From positions 186,001-250,000 of the forward strand of contig CANMZP010000001.1 in assembly GCA_947502355.1 (NCBI GenBank): DNA of 64,000 nucleotides, given 5' to 3'. Both the position numbers and the translations under genes were made by a program. A model generated the notes under the pieces. The model did not search any database and was not told the DNA's origin. It worked only from the letters and a program-made list of their open reading frames with translations. Within the stretch, counting starts at the first letter, position 1. The number at the start of each line of letters is the position of its first letter. Origin of the DNA: an uncultured Thalassotalea sp. GTDB taxonomy: Bacteria > Pseudomonadota > Gammaproteobacteria > Enterobacterales > Alteromonadaceae. Shown here piece by piece: positions 46,213 through 55,971 of the stretch.

Positions 46213-46567
46213 AATGTGCTCCAGATAACGCTAATAAATTCGTAATTCGATTAAGATGGGTGCAGTATACGGATGACTTTAAATTATATGAAATTATCAA
46301 TAATTATCAGTTTAATCACTTTTTGTAATAATCACACCAACCACAACGTTAACAACGAGTTAAGAAAAAGTTAAATACAAATCAAAGAGAACATTGAGTT
46401 GATCGTGTGTTGGTTAGTGTGCTGCATGGTTACTAGAAAGCCCCGTTTACGAGAAAGCCCCGTTTACGAGAAAGCGAAAAATCTTATTCAGATGTAAACT
46501 ACACGGCCAAAAAAAACGCCTCACAATGCGTGAAGCGTTTTAAAAAGATAGACGTTAAGACTTGCCT
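46213..46567. other. Intergenic with short tandem repeat and ligA terminator
   Basis: About 355 bases. A 17-bp unit AGAAAGCCCCGTTTACG occurs at 46435 and 46452, with the start of a third copy at 46469. The ligA terminator lies at 46511-46545. Otherwise it holds the promoter of the VOC gene. Confidence 0.5.
46511..46545. terminator. Rho-independent terminator after ligA
   Basis: The stem AAAACGC-TCAC / GTGA-GCGTTTT with single-base bulges is followed by eight T on the minus strand. Confidence 0.85.
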
Positions 46568-48505
46568 TTATTGGATAAGATCCAAATACGCTTGTTCAGA
46601 GAGTACCTCTACGCCTTTGTCTTTCGCCGCGTTAATTTTGGTTTCACCAACTTTCTCACCTGTAACCAAATACGTGGTTTTACCCGTTACAGACTTAGCA
46701 ACCTTAGCGCCCAATGACTTAGCGTGCTTCTCCATATCAGAGCGTTTACCTTGCTGCATACTGCCAGTAAAGACTACGACAGCCCCCGCAATGGGTGAAG
46801 CATTTTCACTCATCTCAAAAACCTTCACGGTATTGGCCAAATTAAAGCCCAGAGCATATACCTTTACAAATTCTTCTTTAATATTGGCAAGCCCTTCGAC
46901 AATCGCTTGAGCACTGACTTCTGCAAAGCCATCGATTTTAACCATTTCCTCGGCACTTAATTCAAGAAGTTTCAGCAAAGAATGATGTTGTAATAACTTT
47001 TCACAGTTACCACCACCTAGGCGACTTACGCCAAAGGCCGATAAAAAACGCCAGTCTTCGATTTCAATTTCTCGACTCGCTTTAAGCTGGTCGATTAAAT
47101 TTTGGGCGGTTTTATCGCCAAACCCGAAACTGGTTAATTGATGTACTTTTAATTCGTAAATGTCATGAATATGGCGAACGCCATAATGACTTAAGCGTTC
47201 TATGACTTTCGGACCGAAGCCATCGTTATTCCCTAAGGTCTTAAAAAAATGAACTAAGGTATTTTCTGTTTGTGCAGGACAATCGCTCTTGTTTGGGCAG
47301 ATAAGGTGATCGGACTCCCAAAGTAAATGCGCATGACAGCTCGGGCAACTGTCTGGTAATTGTGGCTCGGCTTTTTTGATCACTTTTTCAATCTTTGGGA
47401 TCACCAAACCACTGCGTACCAATTGCACAATCGCGCCAGGCCCTACCCCATTGGTTTTCACCATATTATAATGGTGCACGGTTACACGGCTAATGGTTGC
47501 CCCACTCAACTTGGTAGGCACAAGTTCGGCAACCGGTGAAACACGGCCAGTTCTGGATGTTTGTGGAATGATATTTTTGACTTCCACTTCGGCCGACTCG
47601 TCATTGACTTTAAAGGCAATTTGCCAACGATGATGATGTCTTGTCGCCCCCATATGTGCTTTAATGGCCGCATGGGTTGTTTCCAGAATAACCCCATCGA
47701 TATCAAAATCTACGGCGCCCCAAATTTGCGCAACGATGTCGTCAAAGTTATCGATGATCTCACTAAAGTGAGCGGTTTTATTGGCGAGTAAAGCAAATGG
47801 ATAAAAGACGCAGGCGCCTTCATCAATGGCTTTTTGAACGTTCTCATCCACTTTCTTTTCTGCAATAATCGCTGCCTGGATGTTTCGAGAGTTTTCAAAG
47901 TGCTGACTTAGCACCTCATCAAAATAGCTTTTTTGGATCACAATTTCGCCAGCCCCCAAACCACGCTCGCCAAGATTTGCCACTTTTAAACCGCGCTGGA
48001 ATGCACGCGTGATATCTTGGCCTCGTACCCCATCACCACGAGTATAAAGCGTAGAACCATCGTCAAACGCCGCGTAGCCATCCAGTTTTGGGGTTACCCG
48101 AATTTCTATGTCCGCTTCGGCAACGTTAAGCTCATTGGCGGCTTTTAAAATTCGTTTCACCCACTTTTGAATTTCAGCAAAAGAATAGGCTTTATCGGTA
48201 GACAACATTTTTTGCGGTAAAGCCACGGTTTTCGCTTCCGCAAGGGCCTCAGGCTCAACCTGGCTCAAATAAGGGTGTTCAGGGTTGATGTTTTTAAGCT
48301 CGGCAATATACGCGTCGTATTGTTTATCCTCAATAAGCGGAAAACCGGCTCGATAAAGGGTATTCGTCGCTTCTAAAACGGCTAAGAGTTCGCTCTCAAT
48401 CAGACTTTCTTTAGTCAATAATATGGTAAGTTGTGTTGCATCAATTTGCGAGTTTGCCTCGCTAAGAATGGATATTTGTTGATCGCTAATGTTTACGTCT
48501 ATCAT
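46568..48505 (-). CDS. ligA: Divergent NAD-dependent DNA ligase
   Basis: A 645-residue ligase with the full LigA domain order: Ia, adenylation, OB fold, four-Cys zinc finger (Cys387, 390, 403, 409), HhH repeats and a C-terminal BRCT (from about 570). The nucleophile Lys140 and Asp142 (PKLDG), YTRGDG and Lys299 (WQIAFK) are present. By eye two normally invariant residues are changed: the Glu of the ELK-DG motif is Thr138, and the motif IV Lys (DGVVIK in E. coli) is Glu275 (DGVILE). It is in the conserved ligA place after zipA, but a terminator separates the two. AAGGA lies 10 bases before the ATG. Confidence 0.85.
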   Translation of the reverse strand: MIDVNISDQQISILSEANSQIDATQLTILLTKESLIESELLAVLEATNTLYRAGFPLIEDKQYDAYIAELKNINPEHPYLSQVEPEALAEAKTVALPQKMLSTDKAYSFAEIQKWVKRILKAANELNVAEADIEIRVTPKLDGYAAFDDGSTLYTRGDGVRGQDITRAFQRGLKVANLGERGLGAGEIVIQKSYFDEVLSQHFENSRNIQAAIIAEKKVDENVQKAIDEGACVFYPFALLANKTAHFSEIIDNFDDIVAQIWGAVDFDIDGVILETTHAAIKAHMGATRHHHRWQIAFKVNDESAEVEVKNIIPQTSRTGRVSPVAELVPTKLSGATISRVTVHHYNMVKTNGVGPGAIVQLVRSGLVIPKIEKVIKKAEPQLPDSCPSCHAHLLWESDHLICPNKSDCPAQTENTLVHFFKTLGNNDGFGPKVIERLSHYGVRHIHDIYELKVHQLTSFGFGDKTAQNLIDQLKASREIEIEDWRFLSAFGVSRLGGGNCEKLLQHHSLLKLLELSAEEMVKIDGFAEVSAQAIVEGLANIKEEFVKVYALGFNLANTVKVFEMSENASPIAGAVVVFTGSMQQGKRSDMEKHAKSLGAKVAKSVTGKTTYLVTGEKVGETKINAAKDKGVEVLSEQAYLDLIQ

Positions 48506-48524
48506 TCTTTTTTTGTCCTTAATG

Positions 48525-48547
48525 AAAAACCTCCGTAAGGAGGTTTT
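48525..48547. terminator. Terminator between zipA and ligA
   Basis: A 10-bp stem AAAAACCTCC/GGAGGTTTTT with a 4-base loop. On the minus strand it ends TTTTTC, only about 20 bases before the ligA start, so ligA may depend on read-through or a promoter within the hairpin region. Confidence 0.7.
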
Positions 48548-48576
48548 TAATGTTTGTCTGTTTATAAAAAGCTTTA

Positions 48577-49854
48577 TTAATACTGAGCCAAACGCGAGCG
48601 TCTATCAAACTCTCTTATTTTCGAGATATAGTGCTGCTCTGTTTGTGCGGTCATCACACTGCGCTTGCTATCAAGCACCTGACCGTTAAACTCTTTGGCC
48701 AAATGTCTGGCTGCCGATAACATCAGCTGAAAGACTTTTGCAGGATCACCAGCATTTGGTAAGGTCATAAATAACGTTAAGCCCTGTGTGGTAAATCGCT
48801 CCATGTTATCCACATCAAACGTACCCGGGTTAACCATATTCGCCAAACTAAAATGAACCGGGCCATTGCCAGCATTGTCTTTATGGCGATGGAAAATATT
48901 CATTTCACCGAACTTTAAACCTAAGGTGATTAATTGCGGCAACAAGGCGGCGCCATTAATCAAGTTCTGGTTAGAACATACCACAGACAATGCCAGTACT
49001 TCTTGTTCAATTTCGACTTTCGGTTTCGGGTCTTCTTCAAAGTCTAAATTTAATTGATCACGCTTTAATTCGGCCTTACTTTTGCTTGAAGACTTTTTAA
49101 ATGGCGTCACTTTTGCTCTTTTAACCTTAGGAGCAGTGGCCTTAGATTCAGTAGCTTGAGGTTTTACCGCCACTTTAGGTTTCTCTACAACACGCGTTGC
49201 TGTTGCGGCAAATTCGTCATTTAAGTCTTGCTCTGCAAAGTCCGGCTCAGCAAAAACAGGCTCTTTAAAAACCGGTTCCTTAAATACGGGCTCCTTGAAA
49301 GCAGGCTCTTTAAATACCGGTTCTTTAAGCATAGTTTCTTTAAGAGCAGGCTCGCTTACTTCCATCGATTGGCTATCAGGCTCATGTTCGGTCCTACCAA
49401 CATCGCCTTCGCTAGCCACCACATCCTCGCTGATATCAACCTTTAATTGGGCTTCTACGATAGCAGACTGTGCAGGCTCATCATGAAAGTCCAGATCATC
49501 GGCAACAGGCGTATAAGACTTTTCCAATGTTTCAATATCTTCTAAAGAAGGTCGTTGCTTATTAACCTCTTCTGAACATACTACGGGCGGATTAGGGAAG
49601 TCTTCTGGCACATCAAGGACAACCTCGGGCTCTTCAATAACCGTTTTAATTCGACGAATACCGTCTTGATCAAAACCATCTGCATCGACTTGACGCTCCC
49701 CTATTTCAAGAGGTTCATCTTGCACGGTAGATTTGGTTTTTAACTTGTAAGGGTTTTTACCCCCTTTACGAATTTTATACCGCCCATTAATGTAAATACC
49801 TAAAATGGCAATCACACTTATTATTATTAAAATGAGTCTAAAGTTTACTTCCAT
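48577..49854 (-). CDS. zipA: Cell division protein ZipA
   Basis: A 425-residue FtsZ-tethering division protein. The N-terminal membrane anchor is LILIIISVIAILGIYINGRY. A long acidic linker follows, with eight five-residue repeats of the KEPVF kind around residues 169-208. The C-terminal FtsZ-binding ZipA domain spans about 285-420 (ALSVVCSN, FGEMNIFHRH, MVNPGTFD, LFMTLPNAGDP). It lies 12 bases after smc; smc-zipA is a conserved pair. Confidence 0.93.
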   Translation of the reverse strand: MEVNFRLILIIISVIAILGIYINGRYKIRKGGKNPYKLKTKSTVQDEPLEIGERQVDADGFDQDGIRRIKTVIEEPEVVLDVPEDFPNPPVVCSEEVNKQRPSLEDIETLEKSYTPVADDLDFHDEPAQSAIVEAQLKVDISEDVVASEGDVGRTEHEPDSQSMEVSEPALKETMLKEPVFKEPAFKEPVFKEPVFKEPVFAEPDFAEQDLNDEFAATATRVVEKPKVAVKPQATESKATAPKVKRAKVTPFKKSSSKSKAELKRDQLNLDFEEDPKPKVEIEQEVLALSVVCSNQNLINGAALLPQLITLGLKFGEMNIFHRHKDNAGNGPVHFSLANMVNPGTFDVDNMERFTTQGLTLFMTLPNAGDPAKVFQLMLSAARHLAKEFNGQVLDSKRSVMTAQTEQHYISKIREFDRRSRLAQY

Positions 49855-49866
49855 TACTCAGCCTAT

Positions 49867-52800
49867 TTAGAATTCTTCGGCCATGGCGATTGCGTCATCA
49901 ATATCCACGGATACCATTCTGGAAACCCCAGGTTCAAACATGGTAACACCGGTTAAATGTGACGCCATTTCCATAGCGATTTTATTATGACTTATATAAA
50001 TAAATTGCACGCTTTGCGACATTTCTTTCACCAAATTACAGAAACGCCCCACATTAGCGTCATCTAATGGGGCATCTACCTCATCCAACATGCAAAATGG
50101 GGCTGGATTCAGTCGAAATATTGCAAATACCAATGATAATGCGGTTAGCGCTTTTTCTCCACCAGAAAGTAAGTGTATTGTGCTATTTTTTTTACCTGGC
50201 GGCCTTGCCATGATGGTAACGCCGGTTTCCAAGAAGTCATCCGAGGTTAAATCTAGGTAAGCCGTACCACCTCCAAAGACTTTTGGGAACAATGATTTCA
50301 AATCATTATTGACCTTATCGAAGGTTAATTTGAACTTGTCTCTGGACTCATTATCAATTTTTTTGATCGCCGATTCAAGCGTGGCTAAAGCGGTTTCTAA
50401 GTCATGACTTTGCTGTTGTAAATAGCTAAAGCGCTGTTGCTCGGTTTCATACTCATCAATCGCCGCGAGGTTAATTGCCCCAAGCTGACTAATCTCTTTG
50501 CTAAATCTCTCCAGCTTAATTTGCCATTGCGACTCGCTAATATCCTCAGGTAACGCTTTGAGTACTTCATTTAATTGCAAATGGGTTTCTAATAATTGCT
50601 CGCGTAATGTTTGCGAGCGCACCTGTAAAGATTCAATCGTTAGTTGTTTTTTATTTAACGACTGACTTTTTTGAGCATGCGAATGTTGCAGCTTTTGTGA
50701 TGTCTGTTCAAACTGTTTTTGTTGTTCATGGGTATCGGCTAAGCATTGCTGCTGCTCAGTTATTTGATTGTTAATCAACAAGCTCTGCCTTGATAATTCA
50801 TTGAGCTGTTGCTCATCTTCTTGCATTGGGTTTTGCAACGTGATTTTTTGTTGGTTCAAGCGCTCAAAGCGCCCATCAAGTTCAAGTAACCGGTCTTGAT
50901 CGCGATTCAGGTTATGGGCAATATTTTCCTGTTTTACTTTCAGCTGTTCTTTTTGCACCGATAACTGCTGAACCATTTTATTTTGATCCGTTATTTTATG
51001 TTGCAGTGCATCCTGCGCTTCATTCATTTGCTCACGCTGTTGCTTTAAGGACTCTTTGTCTTTGCTGTCCATTAAAGGCGTCTGCTTTAATTTAGCCTTT
51101 TCCTGCAGCAAGGCGTCATAACGTTGCATTTCCTCTGTTAAGGCTTGTTGCACTTGCAGTTGGTTGCTTTGCAATTGCTGCTGTTGCCCTTCTTTTAAGC
51201 TGATCTCTTGGTTTAACAGTGCTATTTGCTGAGTTAGTTGTTGTTCAGAACTTGCCAGTTCATTAAGTTGGTCCGTGAAGCTTTGTTGCTTCCCCTTTAA
51301 CGCTTCAAGCGTACTTTCAAGTCCATGGCTGTTATTTTGCAACGCCTCGCATTCCTGTTTGTGCGTCTCTAATAAGGCACGTAATTGCTCAGTTTTAGCC
51401 TGTCTTTCAAGCAAGTTTTCCGTATTACTGGCAATCCCTTTGCGAAACCAATTTCGCCCATACCAATAGCCTTGTGGGCAAATAATGGACTGGGCAGCGT
51501 CAAGGTGTTTACTTTGTGTTTTTGCTTGCTCTGGCGTTTCGGCCAATTGAATTTGATTTAATAACGCAACAAAGGGATGGTCCCCCTCAAGCTCGGTCGC
51601 TAACGTGCCAGGTTTAGGCGCAACGCTTCTATCGCTTTCAGAAATAAATAAGCGCCCTATTTCGGGTTCAAAATCTGCAGGCCAATCGTTTACTGCATGC
51701 GCTTTTAACCATTCGCCAATCACCATTTCGATGGCAAGATGCCAAGGTTTATTGACCTTAAGTTGGGTTAATAAAGTTTGCTCGGTTGAATAACCAAGTG
51801 ATTGTAAAAAACGCAGCTGAACGGCCTGTTCATCGCTATGCTGATTTAACAAGGAGGAATTTGCATGAATTTCTGCCTGCGTTTGCTGTTGATGTTGGGT
51901 TTGGCTATGCAGCTTTGCCTGAACATCGGCCAGTTTGGTTCGCAAATGAGTTATTTTCTCGTCAATGCTCTGTTTGTCTAACCTCACTTGCTGCTGTTTT
52001 TGCATCAATGAGACAACTTGCCCGGTTAATTGTTGCTGTTGGCTCGCTTGGCTGGTGGTTTGAATGTGCTCCATTTGCCCCACAAGATTATCCAGTTGCT
52101 TACTCAATTCATCAACTTTGCTGTGACTGGCATGCAGCTTAGACTCATTTACACTTTGGTCTTTTTCATATTGACCTTGTTGCTGTAAAAAGGTGTCCCA
52201 CTGCGTTTGCCAACCACGTTGGCGGCGCAAGATATCTTGCAAAGATGTATTTAGCGCATCAAGTTGTTCTGTTTGTTGATGAAGCTCAGGTTCAATTTTT
52301 TCAATACTTTGCAACATCTGCTGGGCACTGTGTTGTTGCTGTTGAATATGGGTTCTAAGCCCTTCTTTACTGGCAAGCGTTTCTTGTAACGAGCTTTCAA
52401 TGTTGGTTCGATTTTGTCTTGCATGACCAATATTCTGCTCTAAACGAGTAATATCGCGGGTCAACTGCAATTGCTGTTGCTGTAATTGGCTCAGCTGGGC
52501 GTTATGAGTTTCTTGCCCTTGTCTTAAAGACAATAAGTTGACCTGTAATTGGGTTTGATCTTTATTGACTCGCTCTATATCAACCGTCAGTTGATTTTGT
52601 TGACGCTCTAACAATTGCGCCTTTTCTTGACATTGCTGCCAGCGAAATACGATTAATTGCGCTTTGCAATGGCGCTCTTGTTTTTTTAAGTTGGTAAATC
52701 GACTCGCGGCAACCGACTGAGCATGCAATTTTTCCAATCGCTCATTAAGCTCTTGTTTAATGTCAACCAAACGCTGTAAATTTTCTCGGGTGTGTTTAAT

Positions 52801-53349
52801 GCGAATTTCGGTTTCACGGCGGCGTTCTTTGTATTTCGATACGCCCGCGGCTTCTTCAATAAAGACTCTTAACTCCTGAGGTTTAGACTCAATAAGCTTA
52901 GAGATCATTCCTTGTTCAATAATGGCGTAACTACGCGGGCCAAGACCGGTACCTAAAAAGATATCGGTAATGTCTTTACGCCGACATTTACTGCCGTTAA
53001 GAAAGTAACGATTTTGCGCGTCGCGATTCACCACACGTTTAATTGAAATCTCACTGCGGTCCGCCATGGTACCTTGCACGCGCGACTCGCTATTATCAAA
53101 GACCAATTCAACACTGGCTTGCCCTACTGGCTTTCGAGAGTTAGCTCCGTTAAAAATAACATCGGTCATGCTATCGCCGCGCAGGTTTTTAGCCGAACTT
53201 TCGCCCAGCACCCAACGAACAGCATCAATAATATTGGATTTGCCGCAACCGTTAGGACCAACAATAGCGGTCATTTCATTGGCAAATGAAATGGAGGTTA
53301 GATCGACAAAGGATTTGAAACCAACAAGTTTAATTTTTTTTAAATGCAT
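49867..53349 (-). CDS. smc: Chromosome partition protein Smc
   Basis: A 1160-residue condensin ATPase that compacts and segregates chromosomes. The N-terminal head has Walker A GPNGCGKSNI. Two long Gln-rich coiled coils flank a hinge (about 500-640). The C-terminal head has signature LLSGGEKALTALSL and Walker B CMLDEVDAPLDD. Full length. ScpA and ScpB are not in the window. Confidence 0.97.
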   Translation of the reverse strand: MHLKKIKLVGFKSFVDLTSISFANEMTAIVGPNGCGKSNIIDAVRWVLGESSAKNLRGDSMTDVIFNGANSRKPVGQASVELVFDNSESRVQGTMADRSEISIKRVVNRDAQNRYFLNGSKCRRKDITDIFLGTGLGPRSYAIIEQGMISKLIESKPQELRVFIEEAAGVSKYKERRRETEIRIKHTRENLQRLVDIKQELNERLEKLHAQSVAASRFTNLKKQERHCKAQLIVFRWQQCQEKAQLLERQQNQLTVDIERVNKDQTQLQVNLLSLRQGQETHNAQLSQLQQQQLQLTRDITRLEQNIGHARQNRTNIESSLQETLASKEGLRTHIQQQQHSAQQMLQSIEKIEPELHQQTEQLDALNTSLQDILRRQRGWQTQWDTFLQQQGQYEKDQSVNESKLHASHSKVDELSKQLDNLVGQMEHIQTTSQASQQQQLTGQVVSLMQKQQQVRLDKQSIDEKITHLRTKLADVQAKLHSQTQHQQQTQAEIHANSSLLNQHSDEQAVQLRFLQSLGYSTEQTLLTQLKVNKPWHLAIEMVIGEWLKAHAVNDWPADFEPEIGRLFISESDRSVAPKPGTLATELEGDHPFVALLNQIQLAETPEQAKTQSKHLDAAQSIICPQGYWYGRNWFRKGIASNTENLLERQAKTEQLRALLETHKQECEALQNNSHGLESTLEALKGKQQSFTDQLNELASSEQQLTQQIALLNQEISLKEGQQQQLQSNQLQVQQALTEEMQRYDALLQEKAKLKQTPLMDSKDKESLKQQREQMNEAQDALQHKITDQNKMVQQLSVQKEQLKVKQENIAHNLNRDQDRLLELDGRFERLNQQKITLQNPMQEDEQQLNELSRQSLLINNQITEQQQCLADTHEQQKQFEQTSQKLQHSHAQKSQSLNKKQLTIESLQVRSQTLREQLLETHLQLNEVLKALPEDISESQWQIKLERFSKEISQLGAINLAAIDEYETEQQRFSYLQQQSHDLETALATLESAIKKIDNESRDKFKLTFDKVNNDLKSLFPKVFGGGTAYLDLTSDDFLETGVTIMARPPGKKNSTIHLLSGGEKALTALSLVFAIFRLNPAPFCMLDEVDAPLDDANVGRFCNLVKEMSQSVQFIYISHNKIAMEMASHLTGVTMFEPGVSRMVSVDIDDAIAMAEEF

Positions 53350-53596
53350 CGACTGTCTGTTTGGTTGTTATTGCTTGCGATCATATATTTTATGCAAACG
53401 GAAAATGTAACTTTATGTAATCATAATTACCAGTGTCATTTCGGTATTTTTTTTGATTACAATCAACTTTTAAAGGATTACGGGCCACTTTAACAAATAC
53501 CGTCATAACTTGTAACAGTTATGTCACAGCCAGGTGGTTCAATTTGGCTAACAAAATCAGTATAATTTTAACCTGTGAATACACTTTTCAACAATT

Positions 53597-54358
53597 ATGA
53601 GTACACCAATAATAATGACACACAGAGTTCACTCACCCATAGCCAAAAGTGGCCCAGGCTATTTTTTTGAAGGCTTTAAATTAATCACCACGCCAGGGAT
53701 CCGCCGATTTGTGATCGTACCCCTGTTGGTGAACTGTGTCTTGTTTGGTTTTTCATTTTATCAACTTAGTTTATATATTGATCAATTTATTGCGCAATTG
53801 GCTGAATGTTTACCCGACGCCTTTATGTGGCTAGTAAACGTTGCTGAGCCATTATTATACTTTACCGCAATCATTTGTTTTGCTTTTATATTTTCAAGTG
53901 TTGCTAACTGGATAGCAGCCCCTTTTAATGGTTTACTTGCGGAAAAAATTGAATACCACTTAGCCGGTAAAACCATACCCGACACATCACTATTAGACGT
54001 GGTAAAAGATGTGCCACGCACGCTCAAGCGCGAATTGAGTAAACTTAAGCATTATATTCCACGTGCCATAGGTTTTTTCCTGATCATGTGGATCTTACCT
54101 TTTGCAGGGCAAGTGTTATGGTTTATGTTTGTTTCTTGGATGATGGCTATACAGTATTGCGATTATGCCTTTGATAATCATAAAGTCAGTTTTGAAGAAA
54201 TGCTTTACCGATTATCAAACCATAAAGCTAAATGTTTTAGTTTTGGCATGACCATCACGTTATTCACCATGATCCCAATCATCAACTTTTTATTAATGCC
54301 AGTGGCCATCTGTGGAGCTACGGCAATGTGGGTTGACCACCTTCACAAAGAGCCGTGA
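53597..54358 (+). CDS. cysZ: Sulfate transporter CysZ
   Basis: A 253-residue inner-membrane sulfate permease. Signatures match E. coli CysZ closely: PGIRRFVIVPLLVNC, SVANWIAAPFNGLLAE, YCDYAFDNHKVSF and GATAMWVDH. Four to five membrane segments. It is divergent from smc, the usual CysZ location in gammaproteobacteria. There is no strong ribosome-binding site; the ATG six codons later is possible. Confidence 0.95.
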   Translation: MSTPIIMTHRVHSPIAKSGPGYFFEGFKLITTPGIRRFVIVPLLVNCVLFGFSFYQLSLYIDQFIAQLAECLPDAFMWLVNVAEPLLYFTAIICFAFIFSSVANWIAAPFNGLLAEKIEYHLAGKTIPDTSLLDVVKDVPRTLKRELSKLKHYIPRAIGFFLIMWILPFAGQVLWFMFVSWMMAIQYCDYAFDNHKVSFEEMLYRLSNHKAKCFSFGMTITLFTMIPIINFLLMPVAICGATAMWVDHLHKEP

Positions 54359-54443
54359 ACAATACACCAAGTTTAGCGACAAAATACAGTTGAAGTAATC
54401 GCAAAAACAAGTTTGCGATTACTGCCCATTTAAACGCGTAAAA

Positions 54444-55307
54444 TTAGCCTACGCGTTTTACAAAAGCATCAACGAATTTACCCGCCGACGCCTCATCCAT
54501 ATTAAAATAAAGCGAAGGCTCAATAAGCTCAGCTTCCATCAATGAGAAATGCTCGCCTGTGCGCACAAAGTCAAGCCTGGCATACATAGGAATTTCAGGA
54601 AGTTTTGTTAACGCATGTTCAGCTTGCTCTGTTAATTTTGCTTCTGGGGTTACGGTTTTTAATTGACCGCCGTGCTCTTCTTGCACGCGAAAATCATTAT
54701 CTTTTGGAGTTTTTAAAATCGTGTGACTGTAAGTACCCGAAAAATAAAAGCAAGAAAACTCGCCCTCATTAATGACACTCTCAATAAACGGTTGCACCAT
54801 AAAATCTCGGTCGGCAAACACCAATTTTAATTCATCAAGGCATGCCAATAATGTTGTTTTTGTTAACCAGTAGGTATTGTCTGCATTAGCACTTACACAT
54901 GGTTTAATAACGATTTGCTCGCTGTCAAAGTGGCTAAAGAAGGTGTCTATCATCGACTCATCAAAACGTTCCTGCCAAAGTGTTGGGACAATAGCGACAT
55001 TTTGTTGTTCAAGTTCCGCAAGGTATTTCTTGTTAATGTTCCAACGCACAATATCTAAACTGTTTTCCAATGTAGCCGTTGATGCTTCAATATCAGCCAA
55101 AACCTGTAAGAACGCTGGCGCATCGTCCTGGTAATCCCAAGGGGTTCGAATAAGCACCACATCATAATCATTCCAATTGACGTTTTTTAAACGCCACGAA
55201 ACCAAATGCGTTGTCCAGCCATTCGCCAACATTGGTGCATCGATTAATTGATCATAAACTTCAAAATCATCCAGGCAGTCCATGGATAAAATAGCGCATT
55301 TTTTCAA
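54444..55307 (-). CDS. ATP-grasp domain protein (RimK/glutathione synthetase-like), TTG start
   Basis: About 287 residues. VVLIRTPWDYQDD, then IVIKPCVSANADNTYWL (ATP-binding Lys), GEFSCFYFSGTYSHTILK and YARLDFV with MEAELIEPSLYF (metal-binding acidic residues) are ATP-grasp motifs of the type seen in DcsG-like and glutathione-synthetase-like enzymes. They form amide or ester bonds using ATP. The TTG at 55307 with AGGGG 8 bases upstream is preferred to an ATG at 55340. Substrate unknown. Confidence 0.8.
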   Translation of the reverse strand: MKKCAILSMDCLDDFEVYDQLIDAPMLANGWTTHLVSWRLKNVNWNDYDVVLIRTPWDYQDDAPAFLQVLADIEASTATLENSLDIVRWNINKKYLAELEQQNVAIVPTLWQERFDESMIDTFFSHFDSEQIVIKPCVSANADNTYWLTKTTLLACLDELKLVFADRDFMVQPFIESVINEGEFSCFYFSGTYSHTILKTPKDNDFRVQEEHGGQLKTVTPEAKLTEQAEHALTKLPEIPMYARLDFVRTGEHFSLMEAELIEPSLYFNMDEASAGKFVDAFVKRVG

Positions 55308-55508
55308 GATTAGTCCCCTTGTTATTTTTGGTAGGCTCATTCTACCCTATTTTGCCCATACTTAAAGGCTTGTTAAACAACTAAAAGCAAAGTTAATTTG
55401 GTAAAGGGCTTGACGAAATGAAGATAAAAACTTTACATTAACCTTATAATAAGCTTTTGATTTAAAAGCACTAGGAATACAAATTAGGCAAGGCCTTAGG
55501 GATAACAA

Positions 55509-55874
55509 ATGACCATAAAAAAATCACTGTGTTTAGGTTTGATCGCCGCAATGCTCAGCACCACAAGTGTTGCTGATGAACAAAATGAAATCGGTTTTGA
55601 TATCCCACTGCTTGAAGATGCACAAGTATTTGCCGACTTTAAAGACAAATACCCGGTCATGCTCAATTACTTCACTCAAAGCAGCTTTACCGAGGTGGAA
55701 ACCTTCTATAACCAGCAATTTGGTGGACCAATATATCAACAAACTCGCTATGGTCGTTTGGAGTTAACCTACTCGCACATGAATAATAAAGTGCGCGTCA
55801 TTGTGGCAGAGCAAAATAATAAACGTGAGGTCGATATTATTGTTGAAGAAGAGACACCAGAGGCCGAGCAATAG
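55509..55874 (+). CDS. Hypothetical periplasmic protein
   Basis: A 121-residue protein with a signal peptide (LCLGLIAAMLSTTSVA then DEQN). The mature part is acidic with no family I recognise, alternating aromatic and charged residues (YGRLELTYSHM) and an acidic C-terminus. AAGGCCTTAGGG precedes the ATG. It ends at a bidirectional terminator shared with the convergent M1 peptidase gene. Confidence 0.7.
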   Translation: MTIKKSLCLGLIAAMLSTTSVADEQNEIGFDIPLLEDAQVFADFKDKYPVMLNYFTQSSFTEVETFYNQQFGGPIYQQTRYGRLELTYSHMNNKVRVIVAEQNNKREVDIIVEEETPEAEQ

Positions 55875-55910
55875 GTATTTAATTAGAGCGCAAGTATTTT
55901 ACCCTCTATA

Positions 55911-55938
55911 AAAAAGGTCAGCATGTTGCTGACCTTTT
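55911..55938. terminator. Bidirectional terminator
   Basis: The stem AAAAGGTCAGCA/TGCTGACCTTTT with a 3-base loop lies between convergent genes. Confidence 0.88.
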
Positions 55939-55971
55939 GTTTCTAAAATATTTACTAAAATATTTACTAAA

